DNA of 37,179 nucleotides. It comes from Geobacter sp. (GTDB lineage Bacteria; Desulfobacterota; Desulfuromonadia; Geobacterales; DSM-12255). The position numbers and the translations under genes are program-made. Below, in pieces: positions 1 through 8,427 of this stretch. The notes under the pieces are model-generated. The model worked only from the letters and a program-made list of their open reading frames with translations, ran no database searches and was not told the origin of the DNA. Numbering within the stretch: position 1 is the stretch's first letter; each line of letters opens with the position of its first letter. The stretch covers positions 1 to 37,179 of the forward strand of contig VFJK01000089.1 in NCBI GenBank assembly GCA_009886125.1, written 5' to 3'.

Positions 1-630
1 GTTGGCCGGGCCTGGACCAGGGAAGAGCTGCAGCAGTTCGCCGATCTTGCAGAGCGCCACGACCTGGTTATCGGTTCGGACGATATCCATGCCGGCCTGA
101 TCCTCGATGAAGGGACCGCCCATATCCCGATTGCCACCCTGTCACCGGAGACCGCCCGCCGCACTATCACCCTGCTGGCCCCGAGCAAGACCTACAACAT
201 CCCCGGTCTGGGCTGCTCCTTTGCCGTTATCAGTGAACCTGCCTTGCGTAAACGATTTATCAAGGCTGCCGGGAGGATCGTCCCCCATGTGAACACCCTC
301 GGCTACACGGCGGCAGAGGCTGCCTACCGGCATGGCGAGGAGTGGCGGCTGCAGCTGCTTTCCTACCTGCGCGGCAACCGGGATCTGTTGATCGCTGAGA
401 TCAATGCTATCCCCGGCCTTGCCATGACCCATGTAGAGGCTACGTATCTGGCCTGGATCGATAGCCGGGGTGCCAATATCGAAAACCCTGCTCTTTTCTT
501 CGAACAGGCCGGAGTCGGGCTCTCGGATGGTGCAGATTTCGGCGCTCCAGGGTTTGTCCGGCTCAATTTCGGCTGCAGCAGAACCCTGCTCGTCGAGTCA
601 CTGGAGCGGATCGGCAGGGTTTTATGCTGA
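1..630 (+). CDS. PLP-dependent aminotransferase, PatB/MalY (cystathionine beta-lyase-like), 3' part
   Basis: The gene is open from the first base of the window, so its N-terminal half is missing. The visible 209 residues look like the C-terminal part of a fold-type I PLP enzyme. Seen: a segment like NPVGRxWTxEEL at the start, SDDIHAGL (the Asp that holds the pyridine nitrogen in this family), SKTYNIPGL containing the Schiff-base Lys, and the C-terminal block FVRLNFGCSR containing the Arg that binds the substrate carboxylate. This set is typical of PatB/MalY proteins, which cleave cystathionine or cysteine (C-S lyase) or act as aminotransferases. Substrate cannot be decided from sequence. The 3' end overlaps the start of the dus gene, which suggests one transcript. 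Confidence 0.85.
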   Translation, partial: VGRAWTREELQQFADLAERHDLVIGSDDIHAGLILDEGTAHIPIATLSPETARRTITLLAPSKTYNIPGLGCSFAVISEPALRKRFIKAAGRIVPHVNTLGYTAAEAAYRHGEEWRLQLLSYLRGNRDLLIAEINAIPGLAMTHVEATYLAWIDSRGANIENPALFFEQAGVGLSDGADFGAPGFVRLNFGCSRTLLVESLERIGRVLC

Positions 631-1619
631 ACGGGCCGGAAGAGATGAGCGCAGCTGCTTCCCCTTTGCTCCCCTGGCAGGCCGGAACGGTGCCGCTTAT
701 GCTGGCGCCGATGCAGGGGCTGACCAATCGTGCCCTGCGGGCCCAGTTTATTCAGCAGGTCCGGCCTGATGTCGTCTTCACCGAGTTCATGCGGGTCAAT
801 GCGGCGGCAGCGGTGAAACGGCTTTCAGCAGTCGATCTGCGGGAGATCGCTGCAGTCGAGGACGGGGTGCCGCTGGTGGTGCAGTTGGTCGGCCATGGCC
901 GCGAAGCCCTGGTGTCAGCTGCCCGGTCAGCTCAGCATGCGGGGGCGGTGCATCTCAACCTGAATATGGGGTGCCCCTACGGACGGATGACCAGCGGCCT
1001 TACCGGCGGCGGCATGCTCCGGCGCCCGGAAGATCTGGCCGGGATCATCCCGGCCCTGCGCGAAGCGGTCATAGGGTCGTTTTCCATAAAGCTGCGTGCA
1101 GGGTATGACGATCCGGAGCAGGTGCTGTCGCTCCTGCCGCTGTTCGAATCCAGCGGGGTCGATTTTCTCGTGCTCCACCCCCGGACCGTCGTCCAGGAGT
1201 ACCGCGGAGCAGCCGATCACGGGGTGACTGCGCGGGTCGTCCGGGCAACACGGCTGCCGGTCATTGCGAACGGGGATATCAGGAGTGTTGCCGATGGCAG
1301 GAAGGTGCTTGTGGAAACCGGCGCTGCGGGGCTGATGCTGGGGCGGGGGGCGATTGCCGATCCGCTGCTGTTCGAGCGGCTCCGTGGCAAGGCAAACCAG
1401 TCGCCCGGAGAGGCTGAGCGAAGAGTCGAGATACGTTCCTATCTGCAGGCGATGCTGGTCCGTTATTGTGAGCTGTTCTGCGGCGATACCCAGGTCCTGG
1501 GCAAGATCAAGGCGATCGTTTCCCATATGGACGATCCCGGGCTGGTAAAATCGCTCAAAGAGTTGCGGCGGGCAAAGAGCATGACTGCTTTTGAAAAGAT
1601 ACTTTCGGGGCTTGCCTGA
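624..1619 (+). CDS. dus: tRNA-dihydrouridine synthase (Dus family)
   Basis: FMN-dependent enzyme that reduces uridine to dihydrouridine in the tRNA D-loop. Seen in the 331 residues: LAPMQGLTNRALR near residue 27 (FMN-binding start of the TIM barrel), NLNMGCP with the catalytic Cys at 117, KLRAG with Lys156, the LHPRT motif, IANGDI and GLMLGRGA, the phosphate-binding end of the barrel. Length fits the family. The start is uncertain: ATG 624 overlaps the previous stop, while ATG 645 also has a purine-rich stretch before it; neither has a well-spaced Shine-Dalgarno. The subgroup (DusA, B or C) cannot be settled by eye. Confidence 0.93.
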   Translation: MLNGPEEMSAAASPLLPWQAGTVPLMLAPMQGLTNRALRAQFIQQVRPDVVFTEFMRVNAAAAVKRLSAVDLREIAAVEDGVPLVVQLVGHGREALVSAARSAQHAGAVHLNLNMGCPYGRMTSGLTGGGMLRRPEDLAGIIPALREAVIGSFSIKLRAGYDDPEQVLSLLPLFESSGVDFLVLHPRTVVQEYRGAADHGVTARVVRATRLPVIANGDIRSVADGRKVLVETGAAGLMLGRGAIADPLLFERLRGKANQSPGEAERRVEIRSYLQAMLVRYCELFCGDTQVLGKIKAIVSHMDDPGLVKSLKELRRAKSMTAFEKILSGLA

Positions 1620-1620
1620 T

Positions 1621-1863
1621 ATGGCTGAGGAGCCTGCATACGATCATCGTGCGCTACTGGAGCTGGCTGAGATGCGGATGCCCTTCGGTAAATATGCAGG
1701 GAGGAGGCTCATCGACCTTCCTGAGCCGTACGTCGTCTGGTTCTCGCAACAGGGGTTCCCCCCGGGGAGACTGGGAGAGATGCTGCAGTCGGTCTATGAG
1801 ATCAAGGTCAACGGTCTTGAGTATCTGTTCGAGCCGCTTCGGGGGAGAACTGGCCGGTTTTGA
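1621..1863 (+). CDS. DUF3820 family protein
   Basis: 80-residue protein starting with ATG one base after the dus stop; a start further upstream at 1591 would lie inside dus and has no ribosome site. Seen: the core MPFGKYAGRRLIDLPEPYVVWF, split here as MPFGKYAGRR then LIDLPEPY, which is the signature of DUF3820. The family is found alone or attached to exonuclease-like domains, and its biochemical role is not established. The tight spacing to dus suggests the two are co-transcribed. An inverted repeat (GGCCGGT at 1852-1858, ACCGGCC at 1863-1869) straddles its stop codon but has no T-run, so it is not a convincing terminator. Confidence 0.8.
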   Translation: MAEEPAYDHRALLELAEMRMPFGKYAGRRLIDLPEPYVVWFSQQGFPPGRLGEMLQSVYEIKVNGLEYLFEPLRGRTGRF

Positions 1864-1927
1864 CCGGCCCTGAGTAAAGGGAACACTCCCGTACCTGCTT
1901 TCATATCCCTGCCATGACCGAAGAAGG

Positions 1928-3235
1928 TCAGGCCCGTTGTCCCCGGCGACCGGTCTTGGGGGCCGGGCGCTCCTGCACCGGTCTCTTGCGACGCGGAGTC
2001 TCGGACTGTGCCTGCTCCGCCCGGGCTGCTTTCTGCCTCACCTTGACGACATCCTTTTTGACCTGTTTGGCCGCCTTCACCTTCACACTCCGCCTGACCG
2101 CAAGCTGCGGGAACTCCGCCAGGTCCTGGCGAGGGATGGTGTACTTGACCAGCTTCTCGATCGCCAGCAGCAGCCCCCGCTCTTCAGGTGCGACCAGGGA
2201 GAGCGCTTCCCCGTTCTCTCCGGCCCGGCCGGTCCGGCCGATCCGGTGGACATAATCTTCAGGGACCTGCGGGAGATCGTAATTCACCACATGCGGCAGC
2301 CGCTCGATATCGAGCCCGCGCGCTGCCACATCGGTCGCCACCAGCACACGGAACTCGCCACCCTTGAACTGGGCAAGGGTCCGGGTCCGGATCGACTGGC
2401 TCTTGTTGCTGTGGATGGCGGCGGCCGTGATCCCGTCAAAGAGCAGCTCCTCGGTCAGCTTGTCAGCACCGTAGCGGGTCCGGGCAAAGACCAGGACCTG
2501 CTTCCACCCCCCGGAACGGATCAGGAAGGAGATCATCTCCCGCTTGCGGCTCTTTTCAACTTCGTAGACCGCCTGTTTCACAGCGTCTGCAGTGATGTTC
2601 TTACGGGCCACTTCGATCTGCCGTGGCTTGTTGAGCAGTTCATCGGCCAGTTGCTTGATCTCTTTCGAATAGGTGGCCGAAAAGAGCAGGGTCTGGCGTT
2701 TCGGGGGGAGATACTCCGCCACCTTCTGGATGGCGTCGATAAAGCCGAGATCGAGCATCCGGTCGGCCTCGTCCAGCACCAGGAACTTGATCCGGGAGAG
2801 GTTTATTGTGCCCCGCTCGGCGTGATCGAGCAGCCGTCCCGGTGTGGCGACGACGATATCTACGCCGCGGTGGAGCCGCTCTATCTGCGCCTGGATGGTT
2901 ACTCCGCCGTAGATCATGGTCGAGCGGAGCGACAGGCGGCGGGCATAGATGTTCATCTCTTCACTCACCTGGGCTGCCAGCTCACGGGTCGGCACCAGTA
3001 CCAGCGCCCGCGGGATGCGGCGCTTCTCCTTGGGGATACTCTCCCCCAGCATCTGCACGATCGGCAGGGCAAAGGCTGCGGTCTTGCCGGTGCCGGTCTG
3101 GGCGCCGGCCAGCAGGTCGCACCCTTCGAAGATGACCGGGATCGCCTCGGTCTGGATGGGGGTCGGAATCGTATATCCCTGGCTGGAAATAGCGCTCAGC
3201 AGTTCGGCGCGCAGGCCGAGAGAATCAAATGACAT
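1928..3235 (-). CDS. rhlE: ATP-dependent RNA helicase, DEAD-box (RhlE type)
   Basis: 435 residues. All helicase motifs are visible in order: Q motif GYTIPTPIQ, motif I AQTGTGKT (about 46-53), [16 protein letters not shown], the DEAD box DEADRML, SAT, the motif V region [11 protein letters not shown] and motif [12 protein letters not shown]. The last ~60 residues are Lys/Arg-rich and low in complexity, a typical RNA-binding tail of RhlE proteins. Such helicases unwind short RNA duplexes in ribosome assembly, mRNA decay and cold adaptation. The start has a well-placed AAGGAG whose last bases overlap the stop codon of the pseudouridine synthase gene just upstream, so the two are probably translationally coupled. 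A long open frame on the opposite strand is a shadow. Confidence 0.95.
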   Translation of the reverse strand: MSFDSLGLRAELLSAISSQGYTIPTPIQTEAIPVIFEGCDLLAGAQTGTGKTAAFALPIVQMLGESIPKEKRRIPRALVLVPTRELAAQVSEEMNIYARRLSLRSTMIYGGVTIQAQIERLHRGVDIVVATPGRLLDHAERGTINLSRIKFLVLDEADRMLDLGFIDAIQKVAEYLPPKRQTLLFSATYSKEIKQLADELLNKPRQIEVARKNITADAVKQAVYEVEKSRKREMISFLIRSGGWKQVLVFARTRYGADKLTEELLFDGITAAAIHSNKSQSIRTRTLAQFKGGEFRVLVATDVAARGLDIERLPHVVNYDLPQVPEDYVHRIGRTGRAGENGEALSLVAPEERGLLLAIEKLVKYTIPRQDLAEFPQLAVRRSVKVKAAKQVKKDVVKVRQKAARAEQAQSETPRRKRPVQERPAPKTGRRGQRA

Positions 3236-3240
3236 TGGTA

Positions 3241-3951
3241 TTACTCCTTGTTTTCGATGCTTCCGACCAAGCGGGTAAAAAAGTCGGGGATGCCGGTAGT
3301 AAAATTAAGCCGTCTGCCGTTCACCGGGTGGGTGAACGAGATCGAGCGGGCATGCAGTGCCAGGTTGGCTGAGGGATCGTTCCCCTTGCCGTATTTTTTG
3401 TCGCCGACAACCGGATGTCCCGATCCTGACAGGTGCACCCGGATCTGGTGTTTTCGGCCGGTGAGGAGGTGTATCTCCAGCAGGCTCAAGCCCTTTGCCT
3501 CTTTCAAAACGCGGTATTCGGTATGTGACAGCTTGCCCAGCCCTGGATCAGGGGTGGAGTAGACCGTAAACGCACTGTTCTCGGCCAGGTAGCTGCTGAT
3601 CGTCCCCTCTTTTTCCGTCAGCGTGCCATGGACGACTGTCAGGTAGTGCTTGTCCGTATCCTGCCAGTTCCCCTGCAGAAAGGTCTTGGCTGCTTCGCTT
3701 TTGGCAAAGATCAGGATGCCGGAGGTCTCGCGGTCCAGGCGGTGGACAACGTAGATCCGGTTGCGCGAACGGGGATCACCCTTGCGGACATAGTCGTTGA
3801 GGATGGAGTGGGCCGTTCTCGTCTTGTCCCGCTCTGTGCCGATCGTCAGCAGACCGCCCGGTTTTTCCACGACGATGATGTCCCGGTCCTCGTGGATGAT
3901 GGTAAGCCCTTTGGGCTGATGCTTCGTTGGGAGGCGTTTGGTCGGCAGCAT
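3241..3951 (-). CDS. RNA pseudouridine synthase, RluA family
   Basis: 236 residues, close to the size of E. coli RluA and without an S4 domain. The catalytic motif HRLDRETSG is present with its Asp, preceded by the early core motif VVEKPGGLL and followed by the [13 protein letters not shown] motif. The enzyme isomerises uridine to pseudouridine in rRNA or tRNA; the target base cannot be read from the sequence. It lies 5 bp before rhlE on the same strand and probably forms a two-gene RNA-maturation unit with it. A strong intrinsic terminator hairpin sits only 16-25 bases upstream of its start codon (separate entry), which is odd for a gene expected to be transcribed from upstream. Confidence 0.92.
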   Translation of the reverse strand: MLPTKRLPTKHQPKGLTIIHEDRDIIVVEKPGGLLTIGTERDKTRTAHSILNDYVRKGDPRSRNRIYVVHRLDRETSGILIFAKSEAAKTFLQGNWQDTDKHYLTVVHGTLTEKEGTISSYLAENSAFTVYSTPDPGLGKLSHTEYRVLKEAKGLSLLEIHLLTGRKHQIRVHLSGSGHPVVGDKKYGKGNDPSANLALHARSISFTHPVNGRRLNFTTGIPDFFTRLVGSIENKE

Positions 3952-3966
3952 GGCACTCTATCTGTG

Positions 3967-3999
3967 AAAAATAAAAACCACAGGGTGGACCCTGTGGTT
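3967..3999 (-). terminator. Intrinsic terminator or attenuator upstream of rluA-type gene
   Basis: Perfect 10-bp stem (AACCACAGGG at 3976-3985, CCCTGTGGTT at 3990-3999) with a 4-base loop. Read on the minus strand it is followed by TTTATTTTT. It can terminate transcription of the radical-SAM gene ending at 4090. Because the rluA-type gene starts only 16 bases further on, it could also act as an attenuator in that gene's leader. Confidence 0.85.
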
Positions 4000-4012
4000 C
4001 GGATGTACTTTC

Positions 4013-4042
4013 TTTATAGCACGTCTATCCCTGCGACTACAA
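4013..4042 (-). promoter_or_regulatory. Candidate sigma-70 promoter for rluA-rhlE
   Basis: On the minus strand TTGTAG (4042-4037) and TATAAA (4018-4013) are separated by 18 bases. Transcription would begin near 4006, so the terminator hairpin at 3976-3999 would be the first structure in the RNA. It is a pattern match only. Confidence 0.4.
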
Positions 4043-4089
4043 TGGGTTTTTTGGCAGCGTGCCGGAGACCGGTCCTCCGGGCCGCGGAA

Positions 4090-5346
4090 TCAGAAATATT
4101 CAGCCAGGCCGCTTTCGATCCGCTCGAAACGGGCCAGCCTGTCAGGCGGCGTGCCTGCCTGCAGGTCAGTCAGTTCCGCTCCGGTCAGTTCCAGCTCAAG
4201 GGTCATTGGCCGCCTTTCCAGATAGATGGCCCGTCCGCTTGACAGGACGATCTTCTCAAAAGGGGCGCGGTAGCTCGGGCTCTGCAGGAGCGCTGTTTCG
4301 AAGTAGCGGACACCGGTTGCGGAAATGGTCCGAAGAAAGCCGGGCTCAGTCACGGTCTCGCGCGGGCCGCAGATCGACAGGGCTGCCCGCCGCCGGGAGG
4401 CGGCCAGCTGGAAGCGCCGCTTGAAGGGAAACGAGCAGTAGTTCACTGGCAGGGGGATCCCCTGTTCCAGTCCGAAACGGACCATCCGCAGGGCCATCAG
4501 TTCCGACTCCAGCAAGGTCACCTTTTCCCCATGGAGAAAGGTATAGCCCCGCTCCATCAACGGGCCGGAGTTGTACGGCGTCAGCCGCATCTGGTGCAGA
4601 TTGAGGTGCTTCACCCCGGCCGCTGCCATCTCAAGCATCTTCAGCTTCAGCAGCTCCTCATCCTCCGGCACTGCCGGGATCTCCACTGTCACCGTCGGGA
4701 TGCATCCGATTGCCAGGCGCAGTTTTTTGAGGTTGTAGCGGACCGCACCCAGGTCGAACCGGATCTCGTCCAGTCCGGCATCCTGCAGGCGGCTGCAGAG
4801 ATCAGGTGTCAGCATGGTGCCGTTGGTATACATCCAGAGGTGGAGCTGATCGCCGCAGCGCTTGCGCACCGCCCGGAGGAAGGAGAGGGTCAGCTCCGGC
4901 GTCAGAAGCGGCTCGCCGCCGCTGATGCTGACACCGCTGAACCCCAGTGCAGCCACATAGTCGGCATATTCGTCCGGATCGATGAACGCCAGGCCATTGG
5001 TAACCGGCGGGCCGAGGTCGTCCTGAGCCGTGGGGCAGTAAAAGCACTGCCCGTTGCAGCGTCCGTTGACGAACAGGCAGGACCAGCCGCCATTACCGCA
5101 GTGCCGGCAGCCGGGAGAGAGGTTGTTACAATCCACCTTGGTCCCGCAGTAACCAAAACGGGCGTGCTGCTCCAGCCAGAGCAGCAGCTTCCTGCGCTCG
5201 GCATTGGCTGCGGTCAGCTGATCCGGGCTGGCAAAGGAGAGCAGGTCATACTGGAGGCCGTACTCAAGGCGGTTGGCGTCGATCAGCAGCTGCTGATCGC
5301 TGGCGGTGAGAGCTGTCGGGAGGCGGGGGAACGGTGAAGATGGCAC
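4090..5346 (-). CDS. Radical-SAM protein with Cys-rich N-terminal region, function unknown
   Basis: 418 residues. The radical-SAM [4Fe-4S] motif CNGQCFYC is at residues 97-104, and the following ISGGEPLLTPEL is the SAM-binding glycine motif. Unusually, five further cysteines (67, 73, 80, 83, 90) lie directly before the motif in a short segment, suggesting an extra metal site or structural cluster. There is no clear C-terminal SPASM domain. The start is GTG with GAGGGGG about 8 bases upstream; an ATG elsewhere is not needed. The gene stands alone between a divergent B12-type radical-SAM gene and its own downstream terminator. I do not recognise the substrate. The layout recalls uncharacterised proteins annotated as pyruvate-formate-lyase-activating-enzyme-like, but that label is not evidence of function. 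Confidence 0.85.
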   Translation of the reverse strand: MPSSPFPRLPTALTASDQQLLIDANRLEYGLQYDLLSFASPDQLTAANAERRKLLLWLEQHARFGYCGTKVDCNNLSPGCRHCGNGGWSCLFVNGRCNGQCFYCPTAQDDLGPPVTNGLAFIDPDEYADYVAALGFSGVSISGGEPLLTPELTLSFLRAVRKRCGDQLHLWMYTNGTMLTPDLCSRLQDAGLDEIRFDLGAVRYNLKKLRLAIGCIPTVTVEIPAVPEDEELLKLKMLEMAAAGVKHLNLHQMRLTPYNSGPLMERGYTFLHGEKVTLLESELMALRMVRFGLEQGIPLPVNYCSFPFKRRFQLAASRRRAALSICGPRETVTEPGFLRTISATGVRYFETALLQSPSYRAPFEKIVLSSGRAIYLERRPMTLELELTGAELTDLQAGTPPDRLARFERIESGLAEYF

Positions 5347-5598
5347 GTGGTAACCCCCTCAGGGTACGTGAAGTGAAATCCGGTTTGAAAGAACTCTGCG
5401 TTGCAACTCCACTGTAGACCCATCGCGCAGAGACAGATAGTTTAAAACGCTCAAGTGCATGTGTATCCCGTTTATCAGGGAATTATCAGATTCGTTGACA
5501 AAGATGTTGCCGACGTGCCATTCCAGAAAAATATTGATAAGACCCCCCATTGTCGTTAGGATAGATCTCACATCCCCCCGAATCAAAAGGATCTTCCG

Positions 5599-6963
5599 TT
5601 GCAGATACTCCTCATTGTTCCTGGCAGAAAAGGATTCAGCACCGAAGGACTGCAGTCGCTAGGTATCGGCATGATCGCTGCCGTACTGAAAAAGGCCGGT
5701 CATGATGTCACCGTTCTGGATATGACCGTTGCCGGTTCTGCCTCTCTTGAGACCACCCTGCAAAATACCAGACCCGACCTGGTGGGGATCACAGTAGTCA
5801 CCCTGCTCAGCGACCTGGTCTTTGACACCATGATTCCCGCCATACGCTCTCTGAGCAGTGCCAAAATAGTTGTGGGTGGCCCTCACGCAACCGCCTGCCC
5901 GGACGAAGCGCTTAGCGCTGCTGACTTCGTAGTGCGCGGCGAAGGTGAAGAGACCATTGTCGAGCTCTGTGCCGGCAATCTAAAACCGGAGGGGATTACC
6001 GGACTCTCTTACACCGGGGCTGACGGGCCGGCACACAATCCGCCCCGACCGTTCATAACCGACCTGGACGCGCTGCCGTTTCCGGCCAGGGAGCTGTTTC
6101 CTGCGCTCTCCCGTTACGGCGGGCTCCCATCCCTCGGCAACAAAACTGTGGGAAACATCTCCACATCACGCGGCTGTTACGGTCTGTGCAAGTTCTGTTT
6201 CAACGCCATTTTTGGCAGAAAATGCCGGTTCCGGTCTGCAGCCAATGTGGTGGAAGAGTGGGAACTGTTGGTGAGAAAATTCGGGGTTGATGTTGTAACC
6301 ATCAGCGACGATCACTTCACAAGTTCGCCAAAACGAACCTTCGAGATCTGCGACATGCTCCGTGACCGGAAGCTGGATAAAACTCCCTGGACCTGCTCCA
6401 ATGGCATCAGGGTAGAGACAGCCAGCGTGGAAATTCTCACCGCCATGAAAAAGGCAGGCTGCTGCGCTGTGGCCTTTGGCATTGAATCCGGCTCCGACGA
6501 AGCGCTGGAGCGAATGGGGAAAAAAATCTCTCTGGAAAAAGTCCGCACCGCCGTAGCCAATGCCAGAAAAGCGGGGATCAACACCCTTAGCGGTTTCTTC
6601 ATGATCGGTACTCCGTGGGACACGGAACAGACCATGCAGGAGACCATCGAGTTTGCCAAAAGTCTGCCGCTGGATTTTGCCCAGTTTGCCATTGCCACCC
6701 CCTATCCGGGGACCGAGATGTACGAAATGGTGAAGGACCGGATGCTGGACATCCCGTACTCCGATTACGGAACCCATGAAGGGATGGTCTATTTCGAAAT
6801 GGATAACCTGCCCGGCGAGATTGTTACCAGGTACTTCTCAGAAGCCTACCGCTCCTTTTATTTCCGCTATGCCATGGCGCTCCGCCATTTGAAGCGTATC
6901 GCCACCAACCCCTCAGTCCTGCCGGTCTATCTCAAAGGAGTGAAAAACTTCGTCCTGCGCTGA
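5599..6963 (+). CDS. B12-binding-domain radical-SAM protein
   Basis: 454 residues. The N-terminal ~130 residues have the Rossmann-like cobalamin-binding layout (MQILLIVPGR, a GIGMIAAVLKKAGH helix, VGGPHATACPDE, VRGEGEETI). The radical-SAM core follows, with SRGCYGLCKFC giving Cys193, Cys197 and Cys200. The canonical DxHxxG cobalamin His is not obvious: the corresponding stretch reads LDMTVAGS, so cobalamin may bind base-off without a protein His or not at all. Family members include BchE-type cyclases, methylases and many lipid or cofactor modifiers; the substrate is unknown. The start codon is TTG at 5599, chosen because AAAAGG lies 8 bases upstream and the conserved MQILLIVPG begins there. 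Monocistronic as far as can be seen. Confidence 0.88.
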   Translation: MQILLIVPGRKGFSTEGLQSLGIGMIAAVLKKAGHDVTVLDMTVAGSASLETTLQNTRPDLVGITVVTLLSDLVFDTMIPAIRSLSSAKIVVGGPHATACPDEALSAADFVVRGEGEETIVELCAGNLKPEGITGLSYTGADGPAHNPPRPFITDLDALPFPARELFPALSRYGGLPSLGNKTVGNISTSRGCYGLCKFCFNAIFGRKCRFRSAANVVEEWELLVRKFGVDVVTISDDHFTSSPKRTFEICDMLRDRKLDKTPWTCSNGIRVETASVEILTAMKKAGCCAVAFGIESGSDEALERMGKKISLEKVRTAVANARKAGINTLSGFFMIGTPWDTEQTMQETIEFAKSLPLDFAQFAIATPYPGTEMYEMVKDRMLDIPYSDYGTHEGMVYFEMDNLPGEIVTRYFSEAYRSFYFRYAMALRHLKRIATNPSVLPVYLKGVKNFVLR

Positions 6964-7121
6964 GCAGCAGGGAGTCTCCTGGAAGACGATTCTTGTTATT
7001 TTTCTGATTCTAAAGGCAGCCGCAAGGCAGCACACCTTAAAAGTAACCCTGGACGCTACTTGCTATATTCCTATTGAAGAATTTTGAGACGTAACCAACT
7101 GAAAAAAAGACTATTCCAACA

Positions 7122-7160
7122 AGGCTTACGACCTGCCCTAAAACCCGGCAGGTCAAAGCC
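7122..7160. other. Stable stem-loop in the leader of the ankyrin gene
   Basis: An outer stem GGCTT/AAGCC (7122-7126 with 7156-7160) encloses an 8-bp stem GACCTGCC/GGCAGGTC (7130-7137 with 7147-7154). No T-run follows on either strand, so it is not a standard terminator. It lies 77 bases before the ankyrin-repeat gene in the 273-bp gap after the radical-SAM gene; the rest of that gap shows nothing firm. Confidence 0.5.
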
Positions 7161-7236
7161 ATGCCCGTTAACCAATGACTGAATTCACCCACGTCAACTC
7201 GTCAAAAGCAAATTCATATCACTTAAGGAGAAATAT

Positions 7237-8112
7237 ATGAAGATAACAACGATCATTGTTTGTTTACTGCTGACCGGGACCGCTTTCGCTCAGGACGCAA
7301 ATAGTCTGTCAGAGGCCGTGAAGAATTATAATGTGGGAAAAGTACGAGAACTGCTGAAGAACGGCGGTGATCCGAATGCCCTGGTGAACAACGATCCGGC
7401 TATCTGTTACGCAGTAAGAGTTGAGGGAGTTACTACACACGCTATTGTGATGGACTTGATTACATATGGCGCTAACCCAAACTCCATTTCCAAAGAAGGC
7501 TATTCGGTTGTCGCGCTGGCGTTGGCAAACAGAAATGTCGAGGCAGCTGTTGAATTGATAAAGAAAGGGGCGAATCTGAATGCCCCGCTCAAAGAAGGGA
7601 TCTTTCCTCCACTCTTGATTGCGGTGACAAGGATTCAGCAATACGGGCCGGCACACAGGATAAAAGCCAAAGAATTAGTCCAATTGATGATGGACCACCA
7701 TGCTGATGTTAATGCACAAAATTCCAACAAATCGACCGCTCTGAGCATAGCGACGGATGCCAATGATCTGGAGATGGTAAAGTATTTTCTTGATTATAAA
7801 GCCAATCCGAACTTGAAAGATTCGTCAGGAGTGACCCCCTTGATGAAAGCGGCAGGTGCAGGAAGGAGCGAGATCGTTAAACTGTTATTGGAGCGTGGCG
7901 CAGATCCTAATGTTATCCCGGGCGATAAGGAAACCGCCATTATGAGAGCGGCAAAAGAGGGGCGGAAAAATGAAGTGCTACTGCTTCTTGAGAAAGGCGC
8001 AAATATAAAAGGCAAAAACAACTACAAAGAAACAGCACTAAAATTGGCCGAACTCGGAGGTCATAAGGAAATTGTCGAGATCCTGAAAAAAGCTACTGCG
8101 AAGAAAAAGTGA
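7237..8112 (+). CDS. Exported ankyrin-repeat protein
   Basis: 291 residues with a clean Sec signal peptide (MKITTIIVCLLLTGTAFA, cleavage after about residue 18). The remainder is a run of about seven ankyrin repeats of ~33 residues, recognisable by phrases such as GVTPLMKAAGAGRSEIVKLL, LLERGADPN and AAKEGRKNEVLLLLEKGAN. Ankyrin repeats form protein-binding surfaces; in the periplasm they are sometimes linked to oxidative-stress defence (for example AnkB beside catalase), but no such partner is present here. The ribosome site AAGGAG is 6 bases before the ATG. Base composition is more AT-rich than the surrounding genes, which may point to separate ancestry. It ends in a Lys-rich tail. Confidence 0.9.
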   Translation: MKITTIIVCLLLTGTAFAQDANSLSEAVKNYNVGKVRELLKNGGDPNALVNNDPAICYAVRVEGVTTHAIVMDLITYGANPNSISKEGYSVVALALANRNVEAAVELIKKGANLNAPLKEGIFPPLLIAVTRIQQYGPAHRIKAKELVQLMMDHHADVNAQNSNKSTALSIATDANDLEMVKYFLDYKANPNLKDSSGVTPLMKAAGAGRSEIVKLLLERGADPNVIPGDKETAIMRAAKEGRKNEVLLLLEKGANIKGKNNYKETALKLAELGGHKEIVEILKKATAKKK

Positions 8113-8131
8113 AAAGTTCCCAAGAGCTAAG

Positions 8132-8180
8132 GGAGTCAAACCTACACTCTTCTCAAAGTAAAATGCGTAGGTTTGCCTCC
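8132..8180. other. Inverted repeat between the ankyrin gene and the DUF1737 gene
   Basis: GGAG plus CAAACCTAC (8132-8145) can pair with GTAGGTTTG plus CTCC (8167-8180), giving 13 paired bases with one mismatch and a 21-base loop. No T-run follows. It may stabilise the ankyrin mRNA 3' end or shape the leader of the next gene. Confidence 0.45.
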
Positions 8181-8215
8181 AAGTCTTTATTCATGATCGA
8201 GTAAGGAGTCAGCAG

Positions 8216-8392
8216 ATGATTACTGATTATCACGTGGTGTATGGACATGATATCTGGGTATTGCAAAACAAGGTCAAGGAGATGCTGGCCGATGGCTGGC
8301 AGCCGTTCAACGAGCTGCAGATATCGACCCCGGTGCAGGATAATGTGATCAATCCTTTTTATGCCCAGGTCATGGTCAAGACAAAAGAGTGA
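8216..8392 (+). CDS. DUF1737 domain small protein (58 aa)
   Basis: A short gene with AAGGAG at 8203-8208, 7 bases before the ATG. The protein begins MITDYHVVYG, then has a helix with LQNKVKEMLADGWQPF and a C-terminal strand YAQVMVKTKE. The Y-x-V-V start, a conserved Leu/Val helix and GWQP are the hallmarks of DUF1737, a small domain of unknown function related in plan to the DUF4177 domain. It follows the ankyrin gene by 103 bp and could be co-transcribed through the stem-loop. A MITE-like element has its left end 38 bp after the stop codon. Confidence 0.8.
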   Translation: MITDYHVVYGHDIWVLQNKVKEMLADGWQPFNELQISTPVQDNVINPFYAQVMVKTKE

Positions 8393-8427
8393 TGCGGCGC
8401 ACTGCTTAACCTGCAGGTTTCATCCCC

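Noticed and set aside
1852-1869. Inverted repeat at the end of the DUF3820 gene as a terminator
   Set aside because: The stem is only 7 bp and no T-run follows on either strand.
1937-3232. A 431-codon open frame on the plus strand covering all of rhlE
   Set aside because: It lies entirely antisense to a helicase with every motif intact, and its translation has no recognisable domain; it is a shadow produced by GC-rich codon bias.
5359-5586. 75-codon ORF on the minus strand between two divergent radical-SAM genes
   Set aside because: No ribosome site, no known motif, and it would occupy the whole divergent promoter region.
7050-7068. Sigma-54-like sequence TGGACGCTACTTGCT upstream of the ankyrin gene
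   Set aside because: GG and GC are 9 rather than 10 bases apart, and that spacing is normally strict.
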